From: Dermanyssus gallinae
Lineage: Eukaryota > Arthropoda > Arachnida > Mesostigmata > Dermanyssidae
Assembly: GCA_003439945.1 (NCBI GenBank)
Contig: QVRM01007081.1
Span: 62,001 to 126,000 of the forward strand
DNA length: 64,000 nucleotides
Reading direction: 5' to 3'
This document shows, piece after piece, positions 35,214 to 46,604 of this stretch. The stretch's first letter is position 1. Each line of letters opens with the position of its first letter. The notes beneath the pieces are model-generated. The model did no database searches. It was not told the DNA's origin and worked only from the letters and a program-made list of their open reading frames with translations. The translations under genes were made by a program, and so were the position numbers.

Positions 35214-35798
35214 AGTATGCCGCTCGATGTGCGGTTGTATTTACAGAAATAGGATTGATACGGAACTGAATTCTGCACATATTTCACTACTTATAAAGTA
35301 TCTGTCCGTCATTATGTGCCAGCTTCACCTTGAACATAACTCTTAATGCTTGTCATATTAATGTAAAGGATCATTAGCCAGATAACGAATTAAAGAAAAA
35401 TTGAGGAAATAGAGAGAGAGAGAGAGAGCGAAAGAAGAGCGAGCGATAGTACCTGGGGTTGTCTATTTAAGACTACTAGAATCTAGCAATTTTGCCTGTA
35501 CATTCACACCTATATGATATCGCATATCTGCACAGCCCACACGCCGACCCAAACGCACACACCCTTCATATATTACGCGCATATGCAGCTTCAATATACT
35601 ACATACACGTAAAATATCGTACATGTATTACATACGTATTGGCACACACATAATATATGTGTGACTATATATATTATAACTAAGAATAACAGGCAACATA
35701 TTCTAGCCAAGCGATATCGAAAAAAGTCAAACCTACCCAAATAGTCGTTGCAAGACCACTATCGCACTATGTACTGCGGTGATGCTGCGGCTGCTCTA

Positions 35799-35862
35799 GC
35801 TGAATTCAAAAGGTTTAAAATGAGCTCTTGCTGAATTCTGAAAATGCTTGAAACGAGCAAGA
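35799..35862 (+). repeat. Diverged tandem duplication, about 31 bp
   Basis: Two adjacent units begin GCTGAATTC at 35799 and 35830 and share the order A-run, TT.AAA and GAGC. Indels and substitutions separate them. Confidence 0.65.
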
Positions 35863-36067
35863 AGCAAGCGAGGAGACAGAGAGAAGGGCGATAGAGAACG
35901 AAAAAACACCAAACTACCACCGCCTCCTCGTAGGCTATACCTTGTTTCGATTGCCCATTCTAATTATGACTGAAAGTGAGTCGTGTTTCTCTGACGCTGA
36001 AGCCTGCGGACGACGAACACCCTGCCTGTATGGCTGCGTATATCTGCATGTGTGTGCGAATATCTAG

Positions 36068-36150
36068 TGCATATATATATATATATATATGCATGCGTGT
36101 ATATATATATATATATATATGCATACGCATGTATGTATATATGCATGTGT
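36068..36150. repeat. Compound (AT)n/(GCAT) array
   Basis: AT runs at 36070-36090 and 36101-36120 separated by GCATGCGTGT, then TGTATGTATATATGCATG units. Confidence 0.92.
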
Positions 36151-36629
36151 GTATGCATAGGCGCATAGGTTTTGTGTGTGTGGGGGTGTCTAACTGGTTG
36201 TGTACATATAACTGTCCCTGTGAATGTCTACCTAATGTGGGCTGTGGGTCTATAGTGAAGGCTGTGTGTGAGTCTCTGTGTGAGTGTGTGTGTGCGTATA
36301 AAGAAACAGAATGGCTCCCATGACTCATCATTTAGGTGCAACCCCTTTTTTGGCTCTGCTTGTGAAGCGTCGAGTGAAGAAGAGAAAGACGACGAAAAAA
36401 AAAAGCGAAAACTTTTTGCTGCTAGATTTGCGAATCCTCATCCATCGACTCAAACAGCCAGACACCCACCCCCGCACAGCGCCGCCACCATTGCTACCGC
36501 CAGTATAATCGCCATCATCATCATTATCATTATCATCACTGTGATCGCCATTGTCGCACTGCACCGCCAGCCGCCCCCGCCAAGAGAACCCCGTTCGGCA
36601 CAGCCATTTCTATTCTGTCGCTTCAGTAA

Positions 36630-37680
36630 CACTTTGGCTTAGGCGTCCTATCTATCTCTCTTTAGCTCTCTTGCAATTTCGCTCTCCCTCTTTTTCCTTC
36701 GTCTTGATTCTCTGTTTCCCTCTGTTTTCTTCTTTTGTTCTGATTATTACACTGCTATCGTTCGTTGTTTCTTGTTTTTGTCACCAGCCTGTTTTTGTGC
36801 CCGGGTCTATGGCGTTTGTTGTAATGTGCGTCTGTTAACGTTTACTTAGATCGTCGTCGTCGTTGTTGTTGTTGTTGTTGTTGTTTTTTCCGTTGCATCA
36901 ATTACAGCTTACCATGCTACTTCCCAATTCCCTTAGTCTACGCTTGCTTCGCCTCGCTCCTCTTCGTTTTCCGTTTGTCCTACTCTCTTTTTCCACACGT
37001 CTGCGCTTCTGCAGCCCGCCTAAGCCTTCTTCAAGGAAAGAGTGGACTCTTGCCCCTCCTATTTGCTCCTTATTCGAGCTTCTCTCCTACGTTCGTCTCC
37101 CATCTAATCGAGAATCGCATTGCTTTTCATCCCTACGGCCACTCCCACTCGTACGGCTTCTCAATTCGAACTTTTGCTGCTGCTACTATTACTGCTGCTG
37201 CTGCTGCCTTGCCTCTTATTACCTTCTACCTCGGCTTCTCTCGGCGCGGCGGTCCCAGTTTCGCTGTTCCTACAGCTTCCCCGGCTTTTCCCCGGGCCAC
37301 TCGGGCTCCTCCTACTCTTGACGCCGCTCCCGACTACCGCTTTCCAACGCCCATACTCTTTCTTGGGCTCGCCACTCTACCGCTCCTGGTTGAGGAGGTC
37401 ATGCTTATCGCTCGTAGTCCTCGAGCTCATGCCTGTTCCTGTCTTTCCTCCGCCTATTCCCCTACGGTCTTTACCTACCTGCCTGCTGCAATGCTAGTCA
37501 GTGGTCGTTCTGCCACTCCTACTACCTGGATTTAGCCCCTCCAGGTTTACCTGTCTCCTTCCTAAGCTTCCTTGACAGCTCTTAAGTCTCTCCTACAACA
37601 TTTTCCCTACATTCACTACTACTACTACTACTACTACGATCATTACTATTCGTTTCTCTCCTTCTCTTTGTTCTTGCTGG
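36630..37680 (+). other. One-kilobase pyrimidine-skewed tract
   Basis: The plus strand is heavily C+T with few purines for about 1 kb and includes TTG (36855-36888), CTG (37175-37210) and ACT (37615-37637) triplet runs. Because all stop codons need purines, two plus frames stay open for 152 codons (36863-37321) and 186 codons (36975-37535). I regard these frames as by-products of skew. Both frames read Leu/Ser/Pro/Phe-rich with no domain. Confidence 0.75.
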
Positions 37681-38204
37681 GGGTTCTATGCGTGCTCAGG
37701 CCAGTCCCGCGGTCCTAACTTTAGTTCCAGTTAGCTGTTGGTTCGAAAACGACGAGGCGACGCTGCAGACGACGGCCAGTTGAGTTGGTCCAGCGGCCAC
37801 CTCGGCCATTGACGTACGCCAGCCAAGCTAGACTACGGATGGTCTCCCTGTCCGCCCAGGATTCTCTTTCTTCCTCTCTCTGCTACTAGGCCGTCGCGAC
37901 CGCCGCCACTCTTCCTTCCTCTCCTAAGACTTCAACCGTTTCCATCTGAATTACTTTCGTTTTCCTTTGCTACTACGACTGCGACTAAGACCACGATTAC
38001 AGACTGCGACTACGATGACTACGATTTATCTACGAGGCGAACGATGAGGAAAGGAGGAGAACCGATCTCTTTCTACCAAGATCTTTTCTACCGTGGCTGG
38101 CTGGCTGACTGGCTTGCTGGGGGTGTGGGGGCTTGCGAGCTGCGTCGACGCAGTGCGTGGACCTACCGGCCTCAGTCGACTATTTCTATTTTTGCTGCTG
38201 CTAC

Positions 38205-38285
38205 TACAGCAACAACAACACCAACAACAACACCACCAACAACACCAACAACAACACTAACAACACCAACAACAAGTACAGCGTT
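38205..38285 (+). repeat. (CAA/CAC)n tract
   Basis: ACAACA and CCAACA units over 80 bases, after a run of GCT/ACT triplets. Confidence 0.92.
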
Positions 38286-38589
38286 GGCTGCTGGCAAAGA
38301 CAGTAGCGGGGGTGGCGACGGCGGCGGCGGCAACGGGAGCGGGAGCGGAAAGCCCGATGGGATTGTCTGGATGGATGGATCGATGGGGGTATAACTGGAT
38401 GGTGATGATGATGATGACAATGATGCGTGGATGGGTGTGTGTGAGTGTGGGAGGGGGGGGGGTTGAATGGGTGGGATTCGATGGATCAAGGTAGGCCACG
38501 TGTCTTGGCGTCGCTCTTCGACCGCCGCTGCCAGACGCTTCCCCACTTTGCTTGTCTTCCCCGCTCACCCATCCCCCACTTGTTTCGTT

Positions 38590-38845
38590 TTCTGCTGCTA
38601 CTGCTGCTGCTGCTGCAGCTTTTTCTTTTTTTTTCCACTTTTTCTCTTCATCCCCCCCCGACTGGCTGCTACTGCTGTTGTTGCTGCTGCAGCAGCTACA
38701 TTATGCACATTATGCGCACAAAGAAGCAAGCAAACCACCACTGCTGTCGCGCTTACTACTGTCGTCATAATAATGTCGCTGTTACTGTTGCTGTTGCTGC
38801 TGTTGTTGTTGTTGTTGTTGCTGTTGTTGTTGGCATTGTTGCGGC
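38590..38845 (+). repeat. CTG and TTG triplet tracts
   Basis: CTG units at 38595-38620 and 38668-38695, TTG/CTG units at 38770-38845. Confidence 0.9.
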
Positions 38846-39099
38846 TTCTGATTTGGTTTCACCAATCCTACCTACTGCATTATTTTGTGCATAACTATTA
38901 CATTATTACTAATGATACTGTAAACACTGCTGCTGCTGCCACTGTTTTAGCGAATAACGCTTGTAGTAAGCGTTAATAATTTTTCGATTGCTATTACTCT
39001 AGGTAAATATGTCATTATATAAGTAACTTCTATGTGGTCCGATGTTGTAGTAAGTGTGCCATATGTTAGTAAGTGTATATATATATATATATATATGAG

Positions 39100-41420
39100 T
39101 TGTGCGATACAAAGATCGAGATAACTGTTTGATACCAACTCGTGGTGTGTGTGTTGTTTATATGGTATCGTATTCTGTTCATGGCGATGCGTTAGCGTCC
39201 ATCATGGCGCGGTCTACGCGTGAACAGCTTATACGATTATAGAGCAGTGGTCGAATGTCGCAACGCTTAGTCGAACGCTGATTTGTGTCTCGCGACTTCG
39301 ATGTCGACGATATGGCGTTATCTACCTCTAATGCTGGGCCAAAATATGTATCGACGACAGTACGCCAACGACTTAATCCCATGCGAGAAACGAAATATCC
39401 GCAACGTATCTTCTCTATGCGTACGCACGAACGTACACGTCGGTGTTTAACAGCGTGATTAAGGCGACACAACGCAAGGACCAAAACGCAGGTGTGTTCT
39501 CTCGTAAAAATCGTCACTCTCTCGTCTGGATCATGAAAAAACACTAGTTCATTTGCTAGCCCACGATTCAACTAGAAACACTCTACCCGACGGCAAATAT
39601 TGAATAGAAAAAGACAAATAAACACGAATAGAATAAGCTAGATATACTTTACACGTCGGAGCGTAAAATGCTCTTCAGTAACACTAAATTCTGCGTATGT
39701 CTTGCTCTCTGTTAGAAATAACAACTAGCGAACAGACAAGCGAGATATACTTCTTTCGAGATATGTTCCTAAACAATTACAGTTTTAGTGGTTGCTGTTG
39801 CGGTTTGCTTCGCACTATTTACCTTCTTTATAATATGCGTGGCATAAGAGGTTTTCTTAATGCTGCTCGGATAACCTGCGAGTCGCTGACTTTTCCAACG
39901 GACGAACTCGTTTCACCGTTTGTGACCGTAGACTTTCCGACAGATTCATAGGGTCATCGGTTGGTGTAAGTGACCAAAAACGACTAGGAAAAAGGCCACC
40001 ATTATCCGTTATCCTTTGCGTCCCGTAGCTAGGCCTACCGATTGTTGGCAATTCGACGACAAATTCATTCGGTGAATCAATCAATACGTCTCAACGTATT
40101 ACGTTTCGTTAATTCGCAGTTGTTTGACAAAGACAAACCACGCCTACTGCAACAACTACAGCTGCGACTGTTGTCTAGAGTGACGTGGATGAAGACGGAG
40201 AGCGGCAGATGCTGCATCTCGAGATGCCGCGACCGCTCACTGTTCACAGTTGACCCTCACTATCGAGTTGGGCGACAGCGTCATTGTAACAGCCTTAAAA
40301 TGTCGAAAAACTCGGCACCCAGCGATATGACGTGACGGAGTTCACGTCACTTCACGGAGTTCTTAGTCGCATCTATACGTGTGCCGTTGTGTAGTAACCT
40401 AGAATTTAGAAGATCCAAAAGTGAGGTCGTTTCACGACCTTGCTGCTGCTTCGACATCGGCGACCTAGCTGGCCTGAAGCCGTGAAGCTAGCGCCCGCAG
40501 CCACAGTTCGCAACACCACCACAGTTCAACGTACACTCAATTGTACGTTGTATGGCAGGAGCTCTCGTACATGCGTTGATACATCGCATCGCAGCGCGGC
40601 AAGTTAGTTCAAACCGGTGATCACTAACGCTACCAACTCATCTCAGCACGTAGAAAACGACCAACCACGACCTTCTGTCGTCCGTCGTTCTTTACCTCTG
40701 TGGATCTGTGACTGTATAACACGTGACAGACGCACTTGACCGGTACACGTACGAACACGGTACACAGAAACTCGCGCACACTCCGAGTACGTGGCAATGT
40801 TCCATGTTCCCCGAGTCGTTCTATGCGATAGGGCTAACATAAACAGCCTCGCAGTGCTTGTCTAATCCTAGCGAGCGATCGGCAGTCGCTCACCTATAGA
40901 CAAAAAACGATGTAAATCGCCTCGACCTGCAAGATTTGCCGTTGTCGCATTTGCTATTTGGCTTGACCAGCTTTTGCAACGACATCAACTTCAATAGAGC
41001 TCTTTTCAGATAGATAGATAGTATTATCGCATAGCAATCAGTGGAACGGAAAGTGTCCTCTCAGATGTCACATCAGCATTTAGCTGGCGGCATATCGTTG
41101 TGTGGCTCCTTCACAGCTAGTAGTAACAATAATACTACGTTTAGCTATCGCCGTCAATATCCTCGCTCGAGACGCTGATTATACGATCATGAAATCGTAG
41201 CGGTGCTTCTTTTTAATGCGATGAGATAATAGGGTAGCATCGAATATGCTAGCATTGTTAACAGTTATGTCGACATATTTCTACTTTTCGTCTATTTCAA
41301 GCTTAGTGAAATGGGCTGCTCTAAGTCCGATCGCGTCTCGCGTTTCAGTAGCGCGCTATATAGTCTATTAGAGGGGGGGACTCGTCATTAGTGGTAGCAT
41401 CAAAAACCAAAAAGCAGCCA
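39100..41420. other. Unique 2.3-kb region without microsatellites
   Basis: This is the longest stretch free of long tandem repeats. Open frames of 75-130 codons lie on minus (39179-39571 and 39857-40084) and on plus (39697-39951 and 40042-40335), with varied composition. Since both strands look equally protein-like, I cannot choose a coding strand. The minus frame 39179-39571 follows an acceptor-like GTGTTTCTAG and has a possible internal donor (GAG|GTAGAT). Candidates are diverged exons or an old mobile element; no terminal repeat is evident. Confidence 0.4.
40328..40550. repeat. Three perfect hairpins in 223 bases
   Basis: TGACGTGA/TCACGTCA with a 6-base loop (40328-40349), AGGTCGT/ACGACCT with a 3-base loop (40424-40440), and CAACGTAC/GTACGTTG with an 8-base loop (40527-40550). 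The first contains TGACG and CGTCA half-sites like those bound by CREB/ATF factors; binding is inference. Confidence 0.85.

Positions 41421-41426
<6 letters not shown>

Positions 41427-41460
<34 letters not shown>
41427..41460. repeat. (AT)n microsatellite
   Basis: About 16 units. Confidence 0.95.
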
Positions 41461-41461
<1 letters not shown>

Positions 41462-41952
41462 TGTCAAAAGTTTGTCAGACCTTGTGCTTTGGTGTGGCGT
41501 TTAGATACAACTTCGCACCGTGGCCGTTCAACCGGACATTGTGTGTCCGATCGTTCTTCGTCATTTGATAAGACTTTGGCCCATCCCCGTTTTTAGGCGA
41601 GCGAGATTTTGCCATCATAATAGTATTGTGGTGGCAATAGCCGTCGTCGTCGTCGAAGCACAAGCAATCCGTAGAAGTTTGACTTGTACCACTATTACTA
41701 CTACTACTATGGAATAGTAGCGGTGTAGAGCGACAGAATGGTACCACCACCAGAGTAATGTCAATCAGTCAGTCAGTACTTGGTGTGGGCCGTAAATTCA
41801 TTCGTCATGATGGTAGGTAGGTAAAACTGCCTCTGCTGCTGCTCTAACTACTACTGCTAATGTTGATGATGTTACGACTGCTGATGTTGATGGCGTTACG
41901 ACGACTACTACTTCTGTCACCACACTGCTGCATTAGTGTCTGGTTGGTGTGT

Positions 41953-42025
41953 TGGGGGCGCGTTGTGGGGTCTCGTTGCCCGAGAGACGGTGGGGCTTGA
42001 CGTGGGCCGGGGGTTGGGGGGGTGC
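41953..42025 (+). other. G-rich segment with quadruplex potential
   Basis: Six or more G-runs (GGGGG, GGGG, GGGG, GGG, GGGGG, GGGGGGG) within about 75 bases on plus. It ends some 130 bases before the candidate start codon at 42152, so it could lie in a promoter or 5' leader. Confidence 0.7.
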
Positions 42026-42101
42026 GACACGTGATTCAACGCAACACACAAAAACCGTGACGGTCACCGCAGCCGCCCTTACCCTTACCAGCCTCTCACA
42101 A

Positions 42102-42155
42102 ATGAGAGAAGATGGGACGAACGGAGGGAGGGGGAGACTTCATACCATGCCATGA
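42102..42155 (+). CDS. Possible upstream ORF overlapping the next start by ATGA
   Basis: Seventeen codons beginning MREDGTNGG end in a TGA that overlaps the ATG at 42152 as ATGA. If the exon at 42152 is real, this arrangement would fit termination-reinitiation control. It depends wholly on that call. Confidence 0.15.
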   Translation: MREDGTNGGRGRLHTMP

Positions 42156-42215
42156 CATCGGAGCTTCAGAGCAAGGCGGGCGAGGCGTCGACGGGGGGGA
42201 GGCGAGGCGTCAACG
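42152..42215 (+). CDS. Hypothetical first coding exon
   Basis: An ATG in good context (GCC before, A after) opens 21 codons, beginning MTSELQSKAGEASTGG, and ends at a near-consensus donor ACG|GTAAGTG (GT at 42216-42217), leaving phase 1. A GC-rich leader with G-runs precedes it, and a direct repeat of GGCGAGGCGTC lies across it. The product is not recognised. The next exon, which must start with two bases of a codon, was not found; the exon-like frame at 44714 does not fit this phase. Confidence 0.25.
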
Positions 42216-42599
42216 GTAAGTGTCGTGGTCAACGTCGTCATCGTTTAGTAAAGTACACATTGTTGTTCTCCTTGTGTGTGTGTGTGCTTGCGTTTGTAGG
42301 CGTTTGTATGTGTGTGTCGACTTAGGGAAGCTTTTTGTTCAACTTGTTCTTCTCGCAGACTTCTTCGACGTATACCTGCTGCTGCTGCATCTTCTTCGTC
42401 AATTTGCTCTTTTTCCTCCCCATCATCATCATCCGCGTCTTCTTCTTCTTATTATTCCTTGTCTTCCTTCTCAGGCCCTGTTCTGGTGACTCTTGCTGAG
42501 GCGGCACTGGCGATGGTCAGCTGGTGCCGATGTTGTTTCTGGACGTTTTTGTCACCTCGATCATCATTTTATCATTGGTGTCGTCATTTCTTCGTAGTT

Positions 42600-42970
42600 G
42601 TTGTCGTAGTCATCATCATCATCATCACCACCACCACGACCACTGTAATAATCGTTATCAGGTTTGACAGTCGTGTAGTTGTTGTGGTCTTCATTCACGC
42701 CATTGTGGTTGTTGTTGCTGCTGCTGTTGTTGTTAATTGTTGTTGTTGTTGTTGTCGTTGTTCTTGTTGTTGTTGCTTTCGTCGTCGCCGCAGCCATCAG
42801 CAGAAGATTTTGTAACCACCGTACTGCTGATGACGTTCTTAGGTAGAACTCTGGATTCTGCGGCGGGGTTGTGGCAATCTGGTTGAGGTCATAACAACAA
42901 CAGCGACAACAGAAACAGCTACCTTTTCTACCACAACAACAACACCAACAACAGTAACAGTTACAATGGC
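42600..42970. repeat. CAT, TTG and CAA triplet tracts
   Basis: CAT/CAC units at 42612-42640, TTG units at 42705-42778, then CAA units in the other orientation at 42890-42960. Confidence 0.88.
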
Positions 42971-43354
42971 GGTGTCGTCTTTACAGCATTGATCTCACAT
43001 GGCATTCTACTCGAACTCAAGAGGATTGGTCATGCCCGAGGTCTTGACGGGAGTAGCTTGCGAAGTAACTCGAGAATGGCGAAGGCATCCTGGCCAGTTC
43101 AGAACACGGTTCTACAACGGTTGTTTGATCGACCAAGCCGTCTAGAGGTGTGCCAGTACCACCTCACTACTAGAGAAATTGGACAATCTACTCAGCAAAC
43201 AGGTTAAGAATCCTCCTCGTTACCCAACACGTAGTTTGCTCGCCCTTGTGGATCAGAACGGCCAACAACGGGCGACCGGATAATTGTGACTCTCAGTCTC
43301 ACTTTTCCGGTCGCCCGTCCTTCACTCTCAGTGATCAGTGCAACAGTTGACAGG

Positions 43355-43600
43355 CAATCACAGCAGCAGCAGCAGCAACAAAACAACAAACAAACACAGC
43401 AAAAAGGTGAGGTAATTTCTCTGCAGCAGCAGCAGCATTTGAAAAGTTGCCTCATTCTTGCGTAGCTTTGCACTCTGCATTTCTGCCAGTGGAGACTCTG
43501 GGGCAGCTAACAGCGGAAAGAGAAATAGCGGAGTCGAGAGCTTGCTGCTGCCGCCGCTATTGTCGTCGTGGTTGTTGTTGCTGCTGCTGCTGATACGGGG
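43355..43600. repeat. CAG, CAA and CTG triplets
   Basis: CAG/CAA units at 43358-43400 and 43423-43438, CTG/TTG units at 43565-43592. Confidence 0.85.
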
Positions 43601-43970
43601 TGGTGATACCAGATGTTTTCGTCAGCCGTCATTACTAAACGCAACCACGTCCGTGAATGGAACGCACAGCACAACGACACGACTCGAGCAGCGTCCAAAC
43701 AGAGAGATTGCCCTCTCTGGTTGCTGGTCTGGTACGTCGAATGTGTTGTTGCGAAATTCACGTCAATATATGCATCGTGTCCGCCCGCCTGCCCGTCGTA
43801 GCCACCTACTACTAAACGACATTGAGGGGGCGACGAAGCCTGTTCTGCAATGAATGCCAGTAGCAACAAACAAATCGCCAAACGTACAACGGCCGAGCGA
43901 ATCGAATGGTGTGCTGTCATTTGTTGGTTAGCCAGCTTCTTCTTTGGGGCTGTCTTGGTCGGCTAGCACC

Positions 43971-44159
43971 GTCGAGCCCCGTGGTGTGGTGGCATGCGTT
44001 TGCGCCTCGCGATCGGAGGAGACACAAAGGTGCGCGGGTTCGAGCCCCACCGTTGCCGCACATTTGAATTTATGGGGGTAGTCCGTCTATGAAGCAATGC
44101 GAAAAGCAGTCCCATGGACGTAAAATCTTGGCTGAGAGTCAGCCCCGAAAGGAATTTTT
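43971..44159 (+). mobile_element. tRNA-derived SINE, copy 4, perfect target duplication
   Basis: A 189-bp copy beginning GTCGAGCCCCGTGG, flanked by perfect 16-bp repeats TTGGTCGGCTAGCACC at 43955-43970 and 44160-44175. Box B GGTTCGAGCCC is intact at 44037-44047. Box A (43982-43992) reads TGGTGTGGTGG, two transitions from consensus. The tail ends GCCCCGAAAGGAATTTTT. The perfect duplication marks it as one of the youngest insertions here. The right duplication also pairs with nearby GCCGACCAAAA to give an 11-bp inverted repeat (44157-44194). Confidence 0.95.
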
Positions 44160-44713
44160 TTGGTCGGCTAGCACCGGCAAAATGCCGACCAAAATGTTAG
44201 CCGGCGAGCGAGTGGCAAAGTGATGATCGAGCATGATCCATGATCGTGGTGGGCGCCACGACGCACGGAAGCAAACGCTTGGAAAATTTACGCGAACACC
44301 TACGCGAATGCCAAAGATTGTATGTAAGGCGTAGGGAGTGGAGGAGATGTTTTGTTCGGCCACAGCCATTCATGGGCTGAGTGAGAAGCACGCAAACATC
44401 CGTAGCCCGACCGTAGCATCGAATCGGGGTATCGTCTTCTGTAACCTCGAGAACGAGATGCTCCGTGGTTTATCGTAGTTATTGTTGTCTCGGCTTGACA
44501 GGCATCGTCGAATGCCGAACGCTACCACCAAATTGCCAAGAGGCTGCTTTATTTGAGCGGCTGTTCTTCTGCTACGTCTATTATTACTTCTGTAACTACA
44601 ACTAACTTCTACTACTACTGCTACGAGATTTGAGACTGCTGCCAACATATTGAGGAACTTCAGCGGCTTTAGCATTTTCGAGTTGTAGCCGTCTGTTTGA
44701 CACCCACTTGCAG

Positions 44714-44812
44714 CACACGACCAATAATAGCCAGAGACGACGGAATAGCAACGAGAGAGATTTTGGTATTTGTAAATGTTTGGCCTATTAGCACTTTTAT
44801 GTTGGTATATCG
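44714..44812 (+). CDS. Hypothetical symmetric internal exon
   Basis: Acceptor GTTTGACACCCACTTGCAG and donor CG|GTAAGTTT bound exactly 99 bases (33 codons' worth). The open frame reads TRPIIARDDGIATREILVFV and onward. It starts one base into a codon and ends two bases into one. Both splice sites are better than most here. No domain is recognised. A minus-strand frame of 166 codons (44370-44870) also covers the region, so coding strand is uncertain. Confidence 0.22.
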
Positions 44813-44917
44813 GTAAGTTTCCCGTACCACTTTCACTTTCCGGTCTTCCTTCTTTTCCTCCTCCTGCCATTATTGAAATAAATACGTTCCGCTCTGATGG
44901 CTGTCAGTTGGCTTAGC

Positions 44918-45292
44918 TTAACCATTCGCTACGATCAGCGACCATCGTAGGTCGACCATCCCCTCACGCCTGCTGTTATTAAGGTAGTTTTTCTGACTAC
45001 TACAATACATAATAATAATAATAGCTAAAACTATTGCTGTGTCTATCGATTGCGGATCTAAATCTGTAATTTGTTCATTTATTCGCGCGCACTCAGCAAG
45101 ATCTCGATGTAATTCGAGGGATCGAGGAGATGACATGTCCCACTCGACGCAGCTGTTACCACTATCATCACTGCTGGACTCAATAGAATGCGGCGATGAA
45201 CGCTTGCGTCTGGCCACCGCCATTGGCCGGTCTTTTCTGTTGGTGTTCAGGCTTGACGAAAAGTTGGCAATGGCACTAACAAATTGCTCTAG
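44918..45292 (-). CDS. Hypothetical Ser-rich minus-strand exon
   Basis: A minus-strand frame open for 124 codons after an AG at about 45293, with no repeat until an ATT run near 45012. The useful part reads LEQFVSAIANFSSS, a basic RRKR element, a Ser/Asp-rich acidic stretch (HSIESSSDDSGNSCVEWD), and then a charged segment likely to be helical. This looks like a disordered linker beside a coiled segment, but I cannot name a family. No convincing donor is seen, so the 3' boundary is unknown. A plus-strand frame of 86 codons (45039-45299) is the antisense alternative. Confidence 0.28.
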   Translation of the reverse strand, partial: LEQFVSAIANFSSSLNTNRKDRPMAVARRKRSSPHSIESSSDDSGNSCVEWDMSSPRSLELHRDLAECARINEQITDLDPQSIDTAIVLAIIIIMYCSSQKNYLNNSRREGMVDLRWSLIVANG

Positions 45293-45528
45293 CTACTAAG
45301 GCGGAGACCAAGTCAACTGGCCGAATCGGTCCAAGAACAAACATAGTGTATATTTATATACATCTATCAACTGGTAACTTATATTTTTTTAGTTCTCTAT
45401 TGCGAACATTTGACTTTAACAGCGCTAACAATTCGACGCGAACGGATCAACACGGCGTGAAGGTCGTGCTTCACATTGGCGATGCTCGAAAAACAATAGG
45501 TTTGACGTTGGAAAAATTACGTGAATTT

Positions 45529-45529
45529 G

Positions 45530-45602
<73 letters not shown>
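45529..45602. repeat. (AT)n microsatellite
   Basis: About 35 units with one interruption near 45541. Confidence 0.97.
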
Positions 45603-45606
<4 letters not shown>

Positions 45607-46331
45607 GTTATCATCAAGCTATTATATGTAGATTACAGTTAATTAACTTAATCCTCGCTGAAAGTTCTAAAAAAGACAGTACTCAGCTCCATTTTTTGGT
45701 GCAACTGTTGTAGCACCCACATGCTTGCGCTCACTCGTTGTCTGTGGGAGAATGGATTATTTGTATATATTTAATTGTCAGCTGCCTAAATGTCAACAAA
45801 TGTGACGCTGTCTACCAGTGAATTGGATTTGTAATTAATTCGCCATCCACTATGGTGAACATTTCAAGAACTTGCCTAGGTATTGACGTACGACTAGTGG
45901 TCCCCTCAAGCAAATCACCAGTCAGTTATCGCCAAAAATAAACGCCCGAAAGACGGGAAGAAAGCAAACGAATAAGAAAAACGAACGGTAACCAAAAGAG
46001 ACACATTGAAACAGTGCTGCCAGAAGAGGAGCTAATACAAGGTTGCCCGTTTGCTATGTTTCAGTGTCTGCGCGCGCGTGTGATTGCTTGTGTGTATTTG
46101 TATCAGTGTGGATGCGAGAAAGCGTACACGTGTGACTTTATTGGAACCAACAACGCCATGCTTGCTATCACTTTGTCTTCGATTTGACGACTTTGTTGTA
46201 TCGTATGCTGGCTATCAGCGAAAACGATGCGGTTTTGTTTATTATAGGCGGTGGCAGCAGCCCGGTATCTTCTCGCCCGGTGAGCGAACGCAGAAGCAGA
46301 AGAAATCGTGTTCGTAAACGTTGTGGCGCGA

Positions 46332-46375
46332 CATGCTGTTGTTGTTATTGTTGTAGTTGTTGCTGTTGCTTTTCG
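46332..46375 (+). repeat. (TTG)n tract
   Basis: Short interrupted TTG/TTA/CTG units. Confidence 0.85.
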
Positions 46376-46482
46376 TCATCATCTATGCTGTTACTGATGA
46401 CGTTACTCTCGCCCCTGTTGTCGCCTGATGTCGCGCATGCTTTCGAATTGAAGAGCTGTTAAGTGGTGCTCGTTGACAATAC

Positions 46483-46604
<122 letters not shown>

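Noticed and set aside
36975..37535. 186-codon plus-strand frame without long homopolymers
   Set aside because: It lies in a purine-poor tract where stop codons are rare, a second frame is also open, and no domain is recognisable.
39857..40084. Minus frame containing ITDNGGLFPSRFW, reminiscent of a retroviral-type integrase core
   Set aside because: Only a few residues agree, the downstream integrase motifs are absent, and no LTR or reverse transcriptase lies nearby.
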